A stretch of DNA of 64,000 nucleotides, taken from contig DJWY01000025.1 of NCBI GenBank assembly GCA_002448305.1, forward strand, positions 189,894-253,893, written 5' to 3'. The notes under the pieces were generated by a model. That model was given only the letters and a program-made list of their open reading frames with translations. It had not been told where the DNA came from and did no database searches. Below, in pieces: positions 50,958 through 59,848 of this stretch; position 1 is the stretch's first letter; each line of letters opens with the position of its first letter. Source of the stretch: Selenomonadales bacterium UBA7018 (lineage in GTDB: Bacteria > Bacillota > Negativicutes > Selenomonadales > Selenomonadaceae). The position numbers were made by a program, and so were the translations under genes.

Positions 50958-52058
50958 TTGGATTATCTGCAAAATATTGATTGGCTGGCATTGGGTCAAA
51001 GACTAATCGTGCCGGCGTGTATCTTAGTTTTTTCGTTCTTTATAGGCGTCATACTAAACAGAATGTTGACGCAGAAACTTGCGGGGCGCGTCAAGGCAAG
51101 CGAATCAGAAATAATGGAAATTTTCTTCCGTGCCCTACGCGGTGTCCCGATTTATTTAAGTTTCGTGACGGGTCTTTATTGGATAGTTACGACCTCTAAT
51201 TTGCCGACAGGTCTCGAAAGAATTTTTTCCTATATCCTGTTTGCAATGATAGTCTTTTCGATAACGCGAGTTTGTGAGCGAACGCTATCGGGCTTTATTC
51301 GACTAAAGTTTTCCGGCTCAAGCGATATGACGCAATCGACGCTACTAGATACAATTTTCCGCGTGGCAATCTACGCTTCAGGCGCATTGATAATTCTGGA
51401 CTACTTCAATATTTCAATCGCGCCGATTATGGCGGCAATGGGTGTCGGCGGTATGGCAGTTGCCTTCGGTGTGCGCGAAACGCTGGAAAACATTTTCTCC
51501 GGGCTTCAGCTAATCATATCAAAGCAACTGCGCGTTAATGATTATATCAGACTTTCGACCGGCGATGAAGGGCGCGTTATCGACATTAACTGGCGATATA
51601 TTACGGTTATGCCGCCCAACGAAGGCAGTGTCGTTGTCATTCCGAATAAAGTTATTGCCAATGCTGTCACGTCGAATTACTCTCAACCCCGCGACGACAT
51701 TGTTTTAGTTGTGCCTATCGGCGTTTCCTACGACAGCGACCTTGAGCACGTGGAAAAAGTCACTGTCGAAGTCGCCCGAAAACTGCAGACTAAAATTGAC
51801 GGCTATGCTCCAAGATATGATTCTGAAGGCGTTGATAGGAATCCTCTTGCGCCCGTCGTCCGTTTCCAAGCTTTCAACGACTCGTCGATTGACTTCAACG
51901 CGGTTTTGCACGTGCAAACTTTTACCAATCAATATTTGCTGAAACACGAATTCATTAAGGCTATTACGAAACGCTATCGCGAAGAGGGCATTAATATTCC
52001 GTTCCCAATTCGCACGCTCGATTTGCCTGATGATACAAAAATTGAGTTAAGGAAGTGA
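50958..52058 (+). CDS. mscS: MscS-family mechanosensitive channel
   Basis: 366 residues from the TTG at 50958, 8 bases after GGAGG. Membrane segments (about 14-36, 60-80, 90-110, 135-160) are followed by the pore-lining helix MGVGGMAVAFGVRETLENI and the MscS beta domain FSGLQLIISKQLRVNDYI and later VVVIPNKVIANAVTSNYS. It releases solutes under osmotic down-shock. It is followed within 7 bases by the NrdD-like gene, which has its own ribosome site. Confidence 0.92.
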   Translation: MDYLQNIDWLALGQRLIVPACILVFSFFIGVILNRMLTQKLAGRVKASESEIMEIFFRALRGVPIYLSFVTGLYWIVTTSNLPTGLERIFSYILFAMIVFSITRVCERTLSGFIRLKFSGSSDMTQSTLLDTIFRVAIYASGALIILDYFNISIAPIMAAMGVGGMAVAFGVRETLENIFSGLQLIISKQLRVNDYIRLSTGDEGRVIDINWRYITVMPPNEGSVVVIPNKVIANAVTSNYSQPRDDIVLVVPIGVSYDSDLEHVEKVTVEVARKLQTKIDGYAPRYDSEGVDRNPLAPVVRFQAFNDSSIDFNAVLHVQTFTNQYLLKHEFIKAITKRYREEGINIPFPIRTLDLPDDTKIELRK

Positions 52059-52064
52059 TTGCTT

Positions 52065-52589
52065 ATGATTGTCGATGGCGTAAAGGTAAATTTTGCGGGG
52101 ATTGACGACCCGACCCGCGAAGAGGCCGCAAATTATCTGGCTTACGTTAGGGAGCGCACGTCAATTCCCGTCAAGTCGATTAACGTCAAAGCTTGCGAAG
52201 ACGGTATGGTCGATGTCAGCTACACTGCTCGCGGAGAAAAATTTGAGCGTATCAGAAGAATTACTGGGAGATAAAATACCCCGCCGCCGACAAGCCGTTA
52301 GAAGTCGACGGAAAGGAGCGCGGTAAAAATCTGGGAAGTCTCTTTGAGATAATCAGAGGTGAAGGCATAAGCCAGCCGCAACGCATAGTTTCTGAAATAA
52401 TGAAGCCACGAGACCGTGCCACGCAACGGCAAAGCGTGAAAAGATATGCTGAACTGCAGGGCGACTTGCAGAAGTCGAGATAAAAAGCTCGGCGATAACA
52501 AATTGTATCTTGTCGGGACAACCGACCGCTGGAATGACGCTAAAAAATCCGAAGAGCACGACAGAGTTAAGCACAACATTTTCAGCTGA
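52065..52589 (+). CDS. NrdD-like small protein interrupted by a probable group I intron
   Basis: Two in-frame exons. Exon 1 (52065-52268) encodes 68 residues ending RGEKFERIRRITG. Exon 2 (52506-52589) encodes YLVGTTDRWNDAKKSEEHDR to NIFS. Joined, 95 residues match the C-terminal block of anaerobic ribonucleotide reductase (NRDD family), where ...RRITGYLVGT.DRWN is continuous. Without splicing the frame stops at once in the intron (52272). A stand-alone short NrdD-like protein of this size seems to occur in related bacteria; its function is unknown. Exact splice points are inferred. Confidence 0.7.
52269..52505 (+). ncRNA. Probable ORF-less group I intron
   Basis: About 237 bases. Helices identified: P2-like CCGT/ACGG hairpin near the 5' end; P5-like CTCT (52340-52343) with AGAG (52355-52358); P6 GGC-ATAA-GCC (52364-52373); P7 GCATA (52383-52387) with TATGC (52445-52449); P8-like CACG (52407-52410) with CGTG (52435-52438) around an inner CCGT/ACGG; P9 CTGCA (52454-52458) with TGCAG (52467-52471). 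The S-like core AAAGATATGC-TGAAC-TGCAG resembles the 3' core of T4-type introns. It ends in G at 52505. There is no P1 with the usual U-G pair that I can settle. Confidence 0.65.
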
Positions 52590-52606
52590 AACTTAACGGC
52601 ATGAAA

Positions 52607-52640
52607 AAACCTCCTGTGGTAGAATTACTGCAGGAGGTTT
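52607..52640 (-). terminator. Terminator of leuD
   Basis: A 10-bp stem AAACCTCCTG/CAGGAGGTTT (52607-52616 with 52631-52640). On the minus strand it is followed by further T residues; on plus the following T-run is weaker. It lies 20 bases past leuD and 17 past the NrdD-like gene. Confidence 0.78.
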
Positions 52641-52660
52641 GCTTTATAAAATGAACGTGA

Positions 52661-53149
52661 TTATTTTTTAGCTTTGATATAATTTATAAGTCCGCCAGCA
52701 TTAGCAATTTCCTGGACGAAGCCGGGCAACGGGTGTGCATGGAAAATATCGCCCGTCGTCAAATTTTCAATCGTGCCGGTCGACGTGTCTATTTTCAAAA
52801 CGTCATTGGCGGAAATTTTTTCAACGTCATCGCCAATCTCAAGGAGCGGCAACCCGATGTTTATTCCATTGCGATAAAAAATCCTAGCGAAACTCGCCGC
52901 GATAACGACGGGAATTCCAGATGCCTTTATTGCAACGGGCGCATGTTCGCGACTCGAACCGCAACCAAAATTTTTCCCGCCAACCATTATGTCGCCCGCC
53001 TTGACGTTCGAAGCAAAATTTTCGTCAATATCAACCATGCAATGTTTCGCCAACTCGGCAGGGTCGAACGTATTCAGATACCGCGCAGGAATTATAACGT
53101 CGGTATCGATATTGTCGCCGTAACGCCAAACTTTACCTTCAATCTTCAT
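52661..53149 (-). CDS. leuD: 3-isopropylmalate dehydratase, small subunit
   Basis: 162 residues. With LeuC it isomerises 2-isopropylmalate to 3-isopropylmalate in leucine biosynthesis. KVWRYGDNIDTDVIIPARYL and GGKNFGCGSSREHAPVAI are family signatures; the short form is the type common in Firmicutes and archaea. Its start abuts the leuC stop codon. Confidence 0.96.
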   Translation of the reverse strand: MKIEGKVWRYGDNIDTDVIIPARYLNTFDPAELAKHCMVDIDENFASNVKAGDIMVGGKNFGCGSSREHAPVAIKASGIPVVIAASFARIFYRNGINIGLPLLEIGDDVEKISANDVLKIDTSTGTIENLTTGDIFHAHPLPGFVQEIANAGGLINYIKAKK

Positions 53150-54409
53150 TTAAATCACCTCGTCGGGAGTAGAAATTTTTCCAGTGATAGCGGACGCCGC
53201 CGCTACGAACGGGCTAGCTAAATAAACTTCGCTGTCAACGTGCCCCATGCGCCCTCTAAAATTCCTGTTGGTCGTCGAAACGCAACGTTCGCCCGCGCTT
53301 AAAATTCCCATGTAGCCGCCTAAGCACGGTCCGCACGTCGGACAACTCACAACGCAACCCGCGTCAATAAAAATATCTATCCAGTGGCAATGCATAGCTT
53401 CCTTGTAAATTTCCTGACTGCCTGGAATGATTATGCAACGTACGTCGGGATGAACTTTGCGCCCGCGCAGAATTCCCGCCGCAATTCCTAAATCTTCAAG
53501 GCGTCCATTTGTGCACGAGCCGATTACAACTTGATTGATTTTAATTTCGCCAAGCTCCTCAACAGGTTTAACATTTTCTGGCAAATGCGGCAGAGCAACG
53601 ACGGGTTTAAGTTCGCTTAGATTAATTTCGACAGTCGCGCAATATTTAGCGTCAGCGTCGGGGGTGACAGGCTCGAAAGATTTTTTGACGCGGCGCGAAA
53701 CGTAAAGTTGCGTTGCCTCGTCGAACGGGAAGACGCCTGCCTTTGCTCCAGCCTCAATCGCCATGTTAGAAATTGTCAAGCGGTCAGTCATAGAAAGTTC
53801 CGCGACGCCTTCGCCCGTGAACTCCAACGCTTTATAAAGTGCGCCGTCAACGCCAATTTTCCCAATAAGCGTTAAGATAACGTCTTTGCCGCAAATGTTC
53901 TTCGGCTTCTTGCCGGTCAAGTGGACGTTAATCGCTTCAGGAACTTTGAACCACGCCTTGCCGGTCGCAAGTCCAACAGCTAAATCAGTCGTGCCAACGC
54001 CGGTCGAAAAAGCATTGACTGCTCCATAAGTGCAAGTATGACTGTCCGCGCCGATAATCAGCATGCCGGGTGCAACAATTCCGAATTCCGGCAAGATAAC
54101 ATGTTCAATGCCGACGCGCCCTTGTTCGTAGTAGTGCACGATTTTATTTTTGCGGGCAAAGTCGCGCATAATTTTAGCAAGGTCTGCGCTTTTAATGTCC
54201 TTAGCGGGTTGGAAATGGTCGGGAATCAGCGCGATTTTTTCGGGATTGAAAACCGGTCGTCCAATCTTTTCAAACTCCTTGATTGACGGCGGTCCTGTCA
54301 CGTCGTTTGCCATTACTAAATCCAAATCACAAATGACGAGTTGTCCCGCTTCGACGCTTTCAAGTCCGGCGTGTCGTGCAAGAATTTTTTCGCTCATTGT
54401 CATTGCCAT
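53150..54409 (-). CDS. leuC: 3-isopropylmalate dehydratase, large subunit
   Basis: About 419 residues from the ATG at 54409, 9 bases after AGGAGA. Aconitase-family iron-sulfur enzyme: cluster cysteines are in VIGSCTNGRLED and CPTCGPCLGGYMG. The length of about 420 is the short archaeal/Firmicutes LeuC class. leuC-leuD are tightly coupled. A glycosyltransferase gene lies upstream, so leuA and leuB are not in this run. Confidence 0.95.
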   Translation of the reverse strand: MAMTMSEKILARHAGLESVEAGQLVICDLDLVMANDVTGPPSIKEFEKIGRPVFNPEKIALIPDHFQPAKDIKSADLAKIMRDFARKNKIVHYYEQGRVGIEHVILPEFGIVAPGMLIIGADSHTCTYGAVNAFSTGVGTTDLAVGLATGKAWFKVPEAINVHLTGKKPKNICGKDVILTLIGKIGVDGALYKALEFTGEGVAELSMTDRLTISNMAIEAGAKAGVFPFDEATQLYVSRRVKKSFEPVTPDADAKYCATVEINLSELKPVVALPHLPENVKPVEELGEIKINQVVIGSCTNGRLEDLGIAAGILRGRKVHPDVRCIIIPGSQEIYKEAMHCHWIDIFIDAGCVVSCPTCGPCLGGYMGILSAGERCVSTTNRNFRGRMGHVDSEVYLASPFVAAASAITGKISTPDEVI

Positions 54410-54431
54410 TCGTATCACTCTCCTAAAAATT

Positions 54432-55766
54432 TTATGCGTAACGCCGTTGAATTTCTTTAAGAATTGTCCCCTCTCTTGTCCAATTCAAATTAGCTTTATA
54501 AGTCAACTTGTACAAAAAGGTATCGCTAAAAATCTTGTCAAAGGGAAATCTTGAATAAGAATCATGAAGGCGCGGAAACAAATTACTAACGTTGGTATTA
54601 TTAATCGGAATAGAATCCATTTCCTTTTTCACGGAAGGGATATTTTCGTAAGCAAGAATTATTATAAAATCCATAAGCAAATAATCAATTACGTCATCGT
54701 ATTCGCGCCAGTATTCATCGTAAAATTCTTTCATAAAAGCTAACAGCGGATTGTGAAGAACTGCTGTCCCTTGAATAAAACCCGCCCATCTGCCAAAAGT
54801 TACGTGATGTGCAAAATTATTTCTGTAATTCTTTTCTGTATTAAATCTTTGCGTGAAATAAGGTAGCTCCAAAAGATTTCTATGATTCTCCAGCGGCTCG
54901 GTAACTAAAATTGTAGAATCAAGCCACAAGCCGCCGTGCCGTTCCAAAAGATTTATGCGCACAACATCAGAGAAATGAGCCGGAGAAATTTTGCCTGCGC
55001 GGAATTTGTCCATAATATGCGGCGCAATGTCGACGTAGTTTGAAAAATTTTTCTCGTCAATGAAAACGATTTTATAGCGTCCGGCGTTTTGCTTGAGCGA
55101 ATTATAACAGCAACGGACAATCGGCGGCAAATTTTCTTCGCCTTGCAACCAGCAAAAATAAATTTGATATTTCTTCGGCGATACTCGCGGGCAAGTTTTT
55201 TCGTTTATGACGGCTTGCGAATATTTTTTTATCAATGCCGAATATTTTTCTTGCAAGAATTCCGTAATTTGTTCAGTCCGCGTGAAAGCTTCGCGTTGCT
55301 GTGGCGAAAGATACATATTTGTTATTTGATTCCATTTCACGAAAACCTCGAAGTCTGCTTTAAGTTGTTCCGGCCAAAAATTTTGATTGAGTAGCTGTTG
55401 ACTTACTTGGAGTTCACCGAACAAAATTAACGATAGCGCGAGATATTGTTTGCGAATAGGATTATTTTCCTGCTGAACCTGCGCTAAAAGTTGTTGAGAA
55501 ATATTTTTCTCCTCTTCAGCAAATTTCGTCACACGCTGATATTCGCCCGCCAATTTCCAATAGTCAGTATAAAAATCCGTGAACGCAATACGCGACATTG
55601 CCTTTGGTGAAAGTCCCAAAAGAGTTTCTGCCATTTGAAACCGCCGGCAAAATAAATCGAAGTCGGAATCCTTTCTAGCGGTCATCACAAGATTTTCTAA
55701 TTTGTTCAGCCTAGCATTTTTTTCGCGCAGTTCATTTTCAAGCAGTGGAGGGGGCATAGTATCCAT
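54432..55766 (-). CDS. Capsular polysaccharide synthesis glycosyltransferase-like protein
   Basis: 444 residues. The N-terminal 185 residues are helical with coiled-coil character. The C-terminal part resembles the Caps_synth/GT32-type transferases: YQIYFCWLQGEENLPPIVRC, VRINLLERHGGLWLDSTILV (with the acidic residue of the sugar-nucleotide site) and FIQGTAVLHNPLLAFM. It probably transfers a sugar to a surface glycan. It lies between leuC and ilvC on the same strand, an odd place among amino acid genes. Confidence 0.75.
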   Translation of the reverse strand: MDTMPPPLLENELREKNARLNKLENLVMTARKDSDFDLFCRRFQMAETLLGLSPKAMSRIAFTDFYTDYWKLAGEYQRVTKFAEEEKNISQQLLAQVQQENNPIRKQYLALSLILFGELQVSQQLLNQNFWPEQLKADFEVFVKWNQITNMYLSPQQREAFTRTEQITEFLQEKYSALIKKYSQAVINEKTCPRVSPKKYQIYFCWLQGEENLPPIVRCCYNSLKQNAGRYKIVFIDEKNFSNYVDIAPHIMDKFRAGKISPAHFSDVVRINLLERHGGLWLDSTILVTEPLENHRNLLELPYFTQRFNTEKNYRNNFAHHVTFGRWAGFIQGTAVLHNPLLAFMKEFYDEYWREYDDVIDYLLMDFIIILAYENIPSVKKEMDSIPINNTNVSNLFPRLHDSYSRFPFDKIFSDTFLYKLTYKANLNWTREGTILKEIQRRYA

Positions 55767-55794
55767 AATAAAAATTTCCTCCGATTAACAAAAG

Positions 55795-55830
55795 GAGCCG
55801 AGAGAAGAAAAATTCTTTCTCCCGACTCCA
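55795..55830 (-). terminator. Terminator of ilvC (imperfect stem)
   Basis: Arms beginning GGAG (55795-55798) and ending CTCC (55827-55830) form a long stem with a few mismatches; TTTTG follows on the minus strand. It lies just past ilvC and before the glycosyltransferase start. Confidence 0.6.
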
Positions 55831-55850
55831 AAGGGTTTACCGTATCAAAA

Positions 55851-56867
55851 TTAATCTTTCGAGAGGTCGGAGCCGTCTTTAAGCCAGCTCATCATGCCGC
55901 GCAGTTTTGCGCCGACCTGTTCGATTTGGTGTTCAGCGTGAATTCTGCGCTGTGCAAGGAAGTTAGCGCGTCCCGCCGCTCTGTTCTCGACGAGCCAGTT
56001 GCGGGCAAAGGTGCCGTCTTGAATTTCCGCCAACGCCTTTTCCATAGCCTTGCGGACTTCCGGCGTAATGATTTTCGGTCCGGTCGTGTAGTCGCCATAT
56101 TCGGCGGTGTCGCTAATGGAATAGCGCATTTTCGCCATGCCGCCTTCGTACATTAAATCCACAATTAATTTCATTTCGTGGAAAGTTTCAAAATAGGCTA
56201 TTTCGGGTTGATAACCTGCCGCGACCAAAACTTCAAAACCATTTTGAATCAAATGAGTTATGCCGCCGCAGAGAACGCATTGTTCGCCGAAAAGATCGGT
56301 CTCGGTCTCTTCCTTGAACGTGGTTTGAAGGACGCCTGCGCGGGTGCCGCCGATACCGCGAGCATAAGCAAGCGCAATGTCGAAGCAATGTCCCGAAGCG
56401 TCCTGCTCAATCGCGAAGACATCAGGGACGCCGCTACCTTCAACGAAAGTTCTGCGTACCAAATGACCTGGTCCCTTCGGCGCGACCATGAAGCAATCGC
56501 AATCAGGGGGCGGAATAATTTGCTTAAAATGGATGTTAAACCCGTGAGCCGCTGCCAGCGCAGAGCCGCTTTTGAGATTGGGCGCGATTTCGTTTTTATA
56601 GACGTCCGCCTGTTTCTCGTCAGGTATCAAAAGCATTGTGATGTCAGCGATTTTAACCGCGTCGGCAACGGGCAGAACTTTCAAGCCGGCTTTTTCGGCG
56701 CGTGCTTTCGACGGCGACCCGTCATAGAGGCCCACGACGACATTGACGCCGCTGTCACGCAAGTTGAGGGAATGTGCGTGCCCTTGCGAACCGTATCCAA
56801 TTACGGCGACAGTTTTGCCGTTGAGAATCGAAAAGTCGACGTCCTGATCGTAATAAATTTTCGCCAT
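55851..56867 (-). CDS. ilvC: Ketol-acid reductoisomerase
   Basis: 338 residues, class I. Converts acetolactate to dihydroxyisovalerate with NAD(P)H in valine/isoleucine synthesis. The Rossmann loop is VIGYGSQGHAHSLNLRDSG; the metal site includes EETETDLFGEQ and the block GLIQNGFEVL-like around HLIQNGFEVLVAAGY. It follows an inserted GIY-YIG gene that separates it from ilvN. Confidence 0.96.
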   Translation of the reverse strand: MAKIYYDQDVDFSILNGKTVAVIGYGSQGHAHSLNLRDSGVNVVVGLYDGSPSKARAEKAGLKVLPVADAVKIADITMLLIPDEKQADVYKNEIAPNLKSGSALAAAHGFNIHFKQIIPPPDCDCFMVAPKGPGHLVRRTFVEGSGVPDVFAIEQDASGHCFDIALAYARGIGGTRAGVLQTTFKEETETDLFGEQCVLCGGITHLIQNGFEVLVAAGYQPEIAYFETFHEMKLIVDLMYEGGMAKMRYSISDTAEYGDYTTGPKIITPEVRKAMEKALAEIQDGTFARNWLVENRAAGRANFLAQRRIHAEHQIEQVGAKLRGMMSWLKDGSDLSKD

Positions 56868-56918
56868 TGATTTAAAACCTCCAAAAAATAATTCAGCAAT
56901 AAAGCCAACGATAGTTTA

Positions 56919-57527
56919 TCACTTATTGCCGCCGTTTTCAACAGCTTTTTTCCGCGCCCAAGTTGCTTTTTGACTAGCGGACATTCTTGCAATTGTTTCT
57001 GGCGAACGTTTTTTGCCTTTATGGTTTGGCGGTTTACTTCCTATAGCTTTTTGCTTAGCAGACATTCTAGCGCGTGCTTCGTCTGTGTGTTTCACGCCTT
57101 TATTATGCGCAGGTCTGCCTCTCAATTTAGCGGAAATTCTATCGCGAGTCTCTTTAGTAGGTGAATGTCCTCTGCCACCGTCACCGCCGTCGGTGATATT
57201 GTAGCCATTAGGGGTTTTAGAATTAAGCTCGGCAATCCAAAAAATTTCGTGCTCGTTCAACTGTTCAACGGGGCAAGTTTCGACTACTTCGGCTTTAAAA
57301 TTTTCCCAACCGTACTTTGCGATAGCGGCGTCGATGCCTGGTCTGCCTCTGCTACTATCACGTTTGTGTTCGGTAATTCTTCTGCCCAGCGTCCGTTTTG
57401 TTTTCCCGATATAAATCTTGCCGTCGATTGTGTTCGTGATTTTGTAAATTACGCCCATCGCCGATTGAGTTGCGGGTTGTGGGCTAACCGGTTGACAACC
57501 GCCTTGTGAATTGCTATTATCTTCCAT
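56919..57527 (-). CDS. Free-standing GIY-YIG nuclease with NUMOD3 repeats
   Basis: 202 residues from the ATG at 57527, preceded by AAGGAAG. GIY-YIG domain (about 23-110) starts GVIYKITNTIDGKIYIGKT, with R in TLGRRITEHKR and the catalytic Glu in NEHEIFWI. Three NUMOD3-like DNA-binding repeats follow (SPTKETRDRISAKLRG, HTDEARARMSAKQKA, SPETIARMSASQKATW). Such proteins are homing endonucleases, usually intron- or intergenic-encoded. It sits between ilvN and ilvC, which are normally adjacent, so it probably inserted there. Confidence 0.88.
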   Translation of the reverse strand: MEDNSNSQGGCQPVSPQPATQSAMGVIYKITNTIDGKIYIGKTKRTLGRRITEHKRDSSRGRPGIDAAIAKYGWENFKAEVVETCPVEQLNEHEIFWIAELNSKTPNGYNITDGGDGGRGHSPTKETRDRISAKLRGRPAHNKGVKHTDEARARMSAKQKAIGSKPPNHKGKKRSPETIARMSASQKATWARKKAVENGGNK

Positions 57528-57607
57528 ATAGAAGAACTTCCTTTGCTGTTTGGTCTGTTTAAACCGCAACCATTATAGCAAAGGAAATTTTTTTATGTCA
57601 AGGGCGA

Positions 57608-58138
57608 TTACAGCAAGTTCTTAGCGTAATATTCGTTTGATTGCTGGCAATCGGTTATAGTGTTTTCGCCGCGTTCAAGGGCGATAAGCCCCGTGCGAAT
57701 AACTTCCAAAATGCCGTAGGGCGCAAGGAGCCGCGTGAAAGCCGTAACCTTTTCGTCGTTGCCGGTTATCTCGAAAATAAGCGTAGTTGGCTGAACGTCG
57801 ACAACGTGAGCGCGAAAAAGTTCCGCCATTTTCAGAACGTCAAGGCGGGTGCTGTCGTCGGCTGAAACTTTAATCATCGTCATTCCGCGAGTAACTGCGC
57901 TTGCCGAATCAAGACGCTGAACCGCTTGCACAATCGGCATTTTTTCCAGTTGCTTTATCATCTGGTCGACAAGGTTGCTGTCGCCGTGAACTACAACTGT
58001 TATCCGCGAAAATTCCGGCGATTGCGTTATCCCGACTGATAAACTGTCTATATTAAATTCCCTGCGGCTGAACATACTAGCCACGCGCACCAAAACGCCC
58101 GGTTGATTTTCTACGTAGACTGATAAAACGTGTTTCAT
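57608..58138 (-). CDS. ilvN: Acetolactate synthase, regulatory subunit
   Basis: 176 residues. An N-terminal ACT domain (about 1-75: HVLSVYVENQPGVLVRVASM, RREFNIDSLSVG) binds valine for feedback control; the C-terminal part activates the catalytic subunit. No ilvB is in the window, so the catalytic gene is elsewhere or the neighbour was rearranged. Gene order ilvN-[GIY-YIG]-ilvC. Confidence 0.94.
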   Translation of the reverse strand: MKHVLSVYVENQPGVLVRVASMFSRREFNIDSLSVGITQSPEFSRITVVVHGDSNLVDQMIKQLEKMPIVQAVQRLDSASAVTRGMTMIKVSADDSTRLDVLKMAELFRAHVVDVQPTTLIFEITGNDEKVTAFTRLLAPYGILEVIRTGLIALERGENTITDCQQSNEYYAKNLL

Positions 58139-58151
58139 AAATGCTGGCTCC

Positions 58152-59168
58152 TTAACTCGTCATGCGCTTAGCGATTGCCATTGCCTCGCTAGTTAGCGTC
58201 TGCGCCTGATGAATTTTACTTTCTGCCGCTTTAATCGTCGCGGCGTTCTTATCGTCCATCCATTTAGCATAATCCTGCGCGGCATCTATATAAATGTCGC
58301 AAATTTTCATGTAGAGATTATGCAAAGTTTCGGCGTCTTTGGGCACGCGCAACGAGAAAAGCTCTTGCTTGCGCTCTTCCCAATCTTTTTTTAATACGTC
58401 AGTTATAAGCGTTTTCAATTCAGAGCGCGTCTTATCCTGTCCCAAATTTCCAACCGCAAGTATCGAGCCGTATTTTTGTTCAGCGTCGCGAATTATCGCT
58501 CCGTGACGGGCATTTATTTCGCCCGCCTTCGCTAAATAGTCGTCAAGCAAAAGTCGCCGCGCCTGGACAATCTGCGAGACATATTCTTGAAAATTTTGCA
58601 CGCGCACAACTTGCCATTTATTATCGTCGTTGCGAGTTAGCGTAATTTGAATTGGGAATTCTTTTCCGAGTTCCGGCTGAAAAACTATCACGTCGGCAAA
58701 AGCTTCTTTGCGGTTAGCGTCGTTAAGCTCAATATTTCTAATGTCGCGAACTTCAATATCATTTAGCCCCGTGCGCTGAAGAATTTCGGCGACACCAACA
58801 TTTTCTTTTAAGTTCAGGTCACCGGTCGCAACGTAAGAATCAATCGCCGACTTTAGACTTAGCATTAAGGGTGCGCGGAGCATTTCGGTAAAAGTTTTGA
58901 CAGCGTCGCGTGCGTCGGGCGTCATTGAATTATCAAAAGAAGACAGCCCGTTGACAAAGCCCGCGTAACCCGAATCAAGTAAGGTGTCGACATTAACCGC
59001 TTGATGAAAGCCCTTAACGTCATGTTCTTTGACTGATTGGGAAACAGCTTTTATCGCCGTTTCAGGACTGTCGCTTTTCATGTGGAAATAGTAATAGCCG
59101 CCGCCCGTTACGACGATTGCCAGCGCGGCTATTCCTGCGCCGATTTTCATTTTGAGACTTTTATCCAT
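58152..59168 (-). CDS. Membrane-anchored protein of unknown function
   Basis: 338 residues: one N-terminal membrane helix (about 8-27, Gly/Ala-rich), an alpha/beta region (about 30-205) with AIKAVSQSVKEHDVKGFHQA similar to DUF2939-type proteins, and a long helical C-terminus (about 210-335). It is 13 bases upstream of ilvN on the same strand. No enzymatic motif is seen. Confidence 0.6.
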   Translation of the reverse strand: MDKSLKMKIGAGIAALAIVVTGGGYYYFHMKSDSPETAIKAVSQSVKEHDVKGFHQAVNVDTLLDSGYAGFVNGLSSFDNSMTPDARDAVKTFTEMLRAPLMLSLKSAIDSYVATGDLNLKENVGVAEILQRTGLNDIEVRDIRNIELNDANRKEAFADVIVFQPELGKEFPIQITLTRNDDNKWQVVRVQNFQEYVSQIVQARRLLLDDYLAKAGEINARHGAIIRDAEQKYGSILAVGNLGQDKTRSELKTLITDVLKKDWEERKQELFSLRVPKDAETLHNLYMKICDIYIDAAQDYAKWMDDKNAATIKAAESKIHQAQTLTSEAMAIAKRMTS

Positions 59169-59233
59169 TTTGTCGCCTCCATAAAGTCTTTTGCTTTTTG
59201 ATTCTGCCGCACATGAAATTTTCCTGCGAAGTG

Positions 59234-59848
59234 CTAAAAATTTCTACCATTGAGCACGGCGCGAATTTGCTTGTGAACTTCATGATAGCCTTTGACATTT
59301 CTTATAACGACATCGGCGCGAGCGCATCTTTCTTCCCGCGACATTTGCGCATTGATTCTGGCTAAAGCTTCTTCCTTCGTCAATTTATCGCGGCACATAA
59401 GCCTGTGTATTTGATATTTTCTAAGCGTGTAGACTACCCAAATTTCGTCGAATAAATGTTCCCAGCCCGCCTCGAATAAAAGCGGAACTTCCATAACGAC
59501 AAGCCCTGCACCCGCTTCGCAACAATCAACTAAAAATTGTCGCGCATGATTCAAAAGGATTGGGTGCGCAACTGAATTAATCCATTCGCGCTCGTCGGGG
59601 TTGTTGAAAATAATTTCGCCGATTGCCTTTTTGTTCAGAAAGCCCGCGTCGTTGAGAATTCTTTCTCCGAAATGCCGAACGTAAATATCAAAGAGCACGC
59701 CGCCAGGTTCTGAAAGCCAATGCGTTACTGTGTCAATGTCTAAAGTTATTGCGTTGCAGTAGCGTCTAAGTGATTCCGCAACGGCAGATTTCCCGCACGA
59801 AATGCCGCCCGTTAAACCGATTATGTACAAAAGTTTTTCACCGTCCAA
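59234..59848 (-). CDS. coaE: Dephospho-CoA kinase
   Basis: 204 residues. Last step of coenzyme A synthesis. The P-loop is LTGGISCGKSAVAESL; the substrate residues D-T and VMEVPLLFEAGW are characteristic. A TTG start is assumed; a second TTG six codons in has a slightly better ribosome site. It overlaps ybeY by 11 bases. Pairing with ybeY and phoH is not the usual neighbourhood (polA, mutM), so the order is somewhat unusual. Confidence 0.93.
   Translation of the reverse strand: MDGEKLLYIIGLTGGISCGKSAVAESLRRYCNAITLDIDTVTHWLSEPGGVLFDIYVRHFGERILNDAGFLNKKAIGEIIFNNPDEREWINSVAHPILLNHARQFLVDCCEAGAGLVVMEVPLLFEAGWEHLFDEIWVVYTLRKYQIHRLMCRDKLTKEEALARINAQMSREERCARADVVIRNVKGYHEVHKQIRAVLNGRNF

Noticed and set aside
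52065..52589. Simple pseudogene of the NrdD-like protein
   Set aside because: Both exons are intact and in frame after removal of a structured insert with intron-like core helices; decay would not explain this.
56178..56870. 230-codon open frame opposite ilvC
   Set aside because: Mirror image of ilvC codon bias; no family features.
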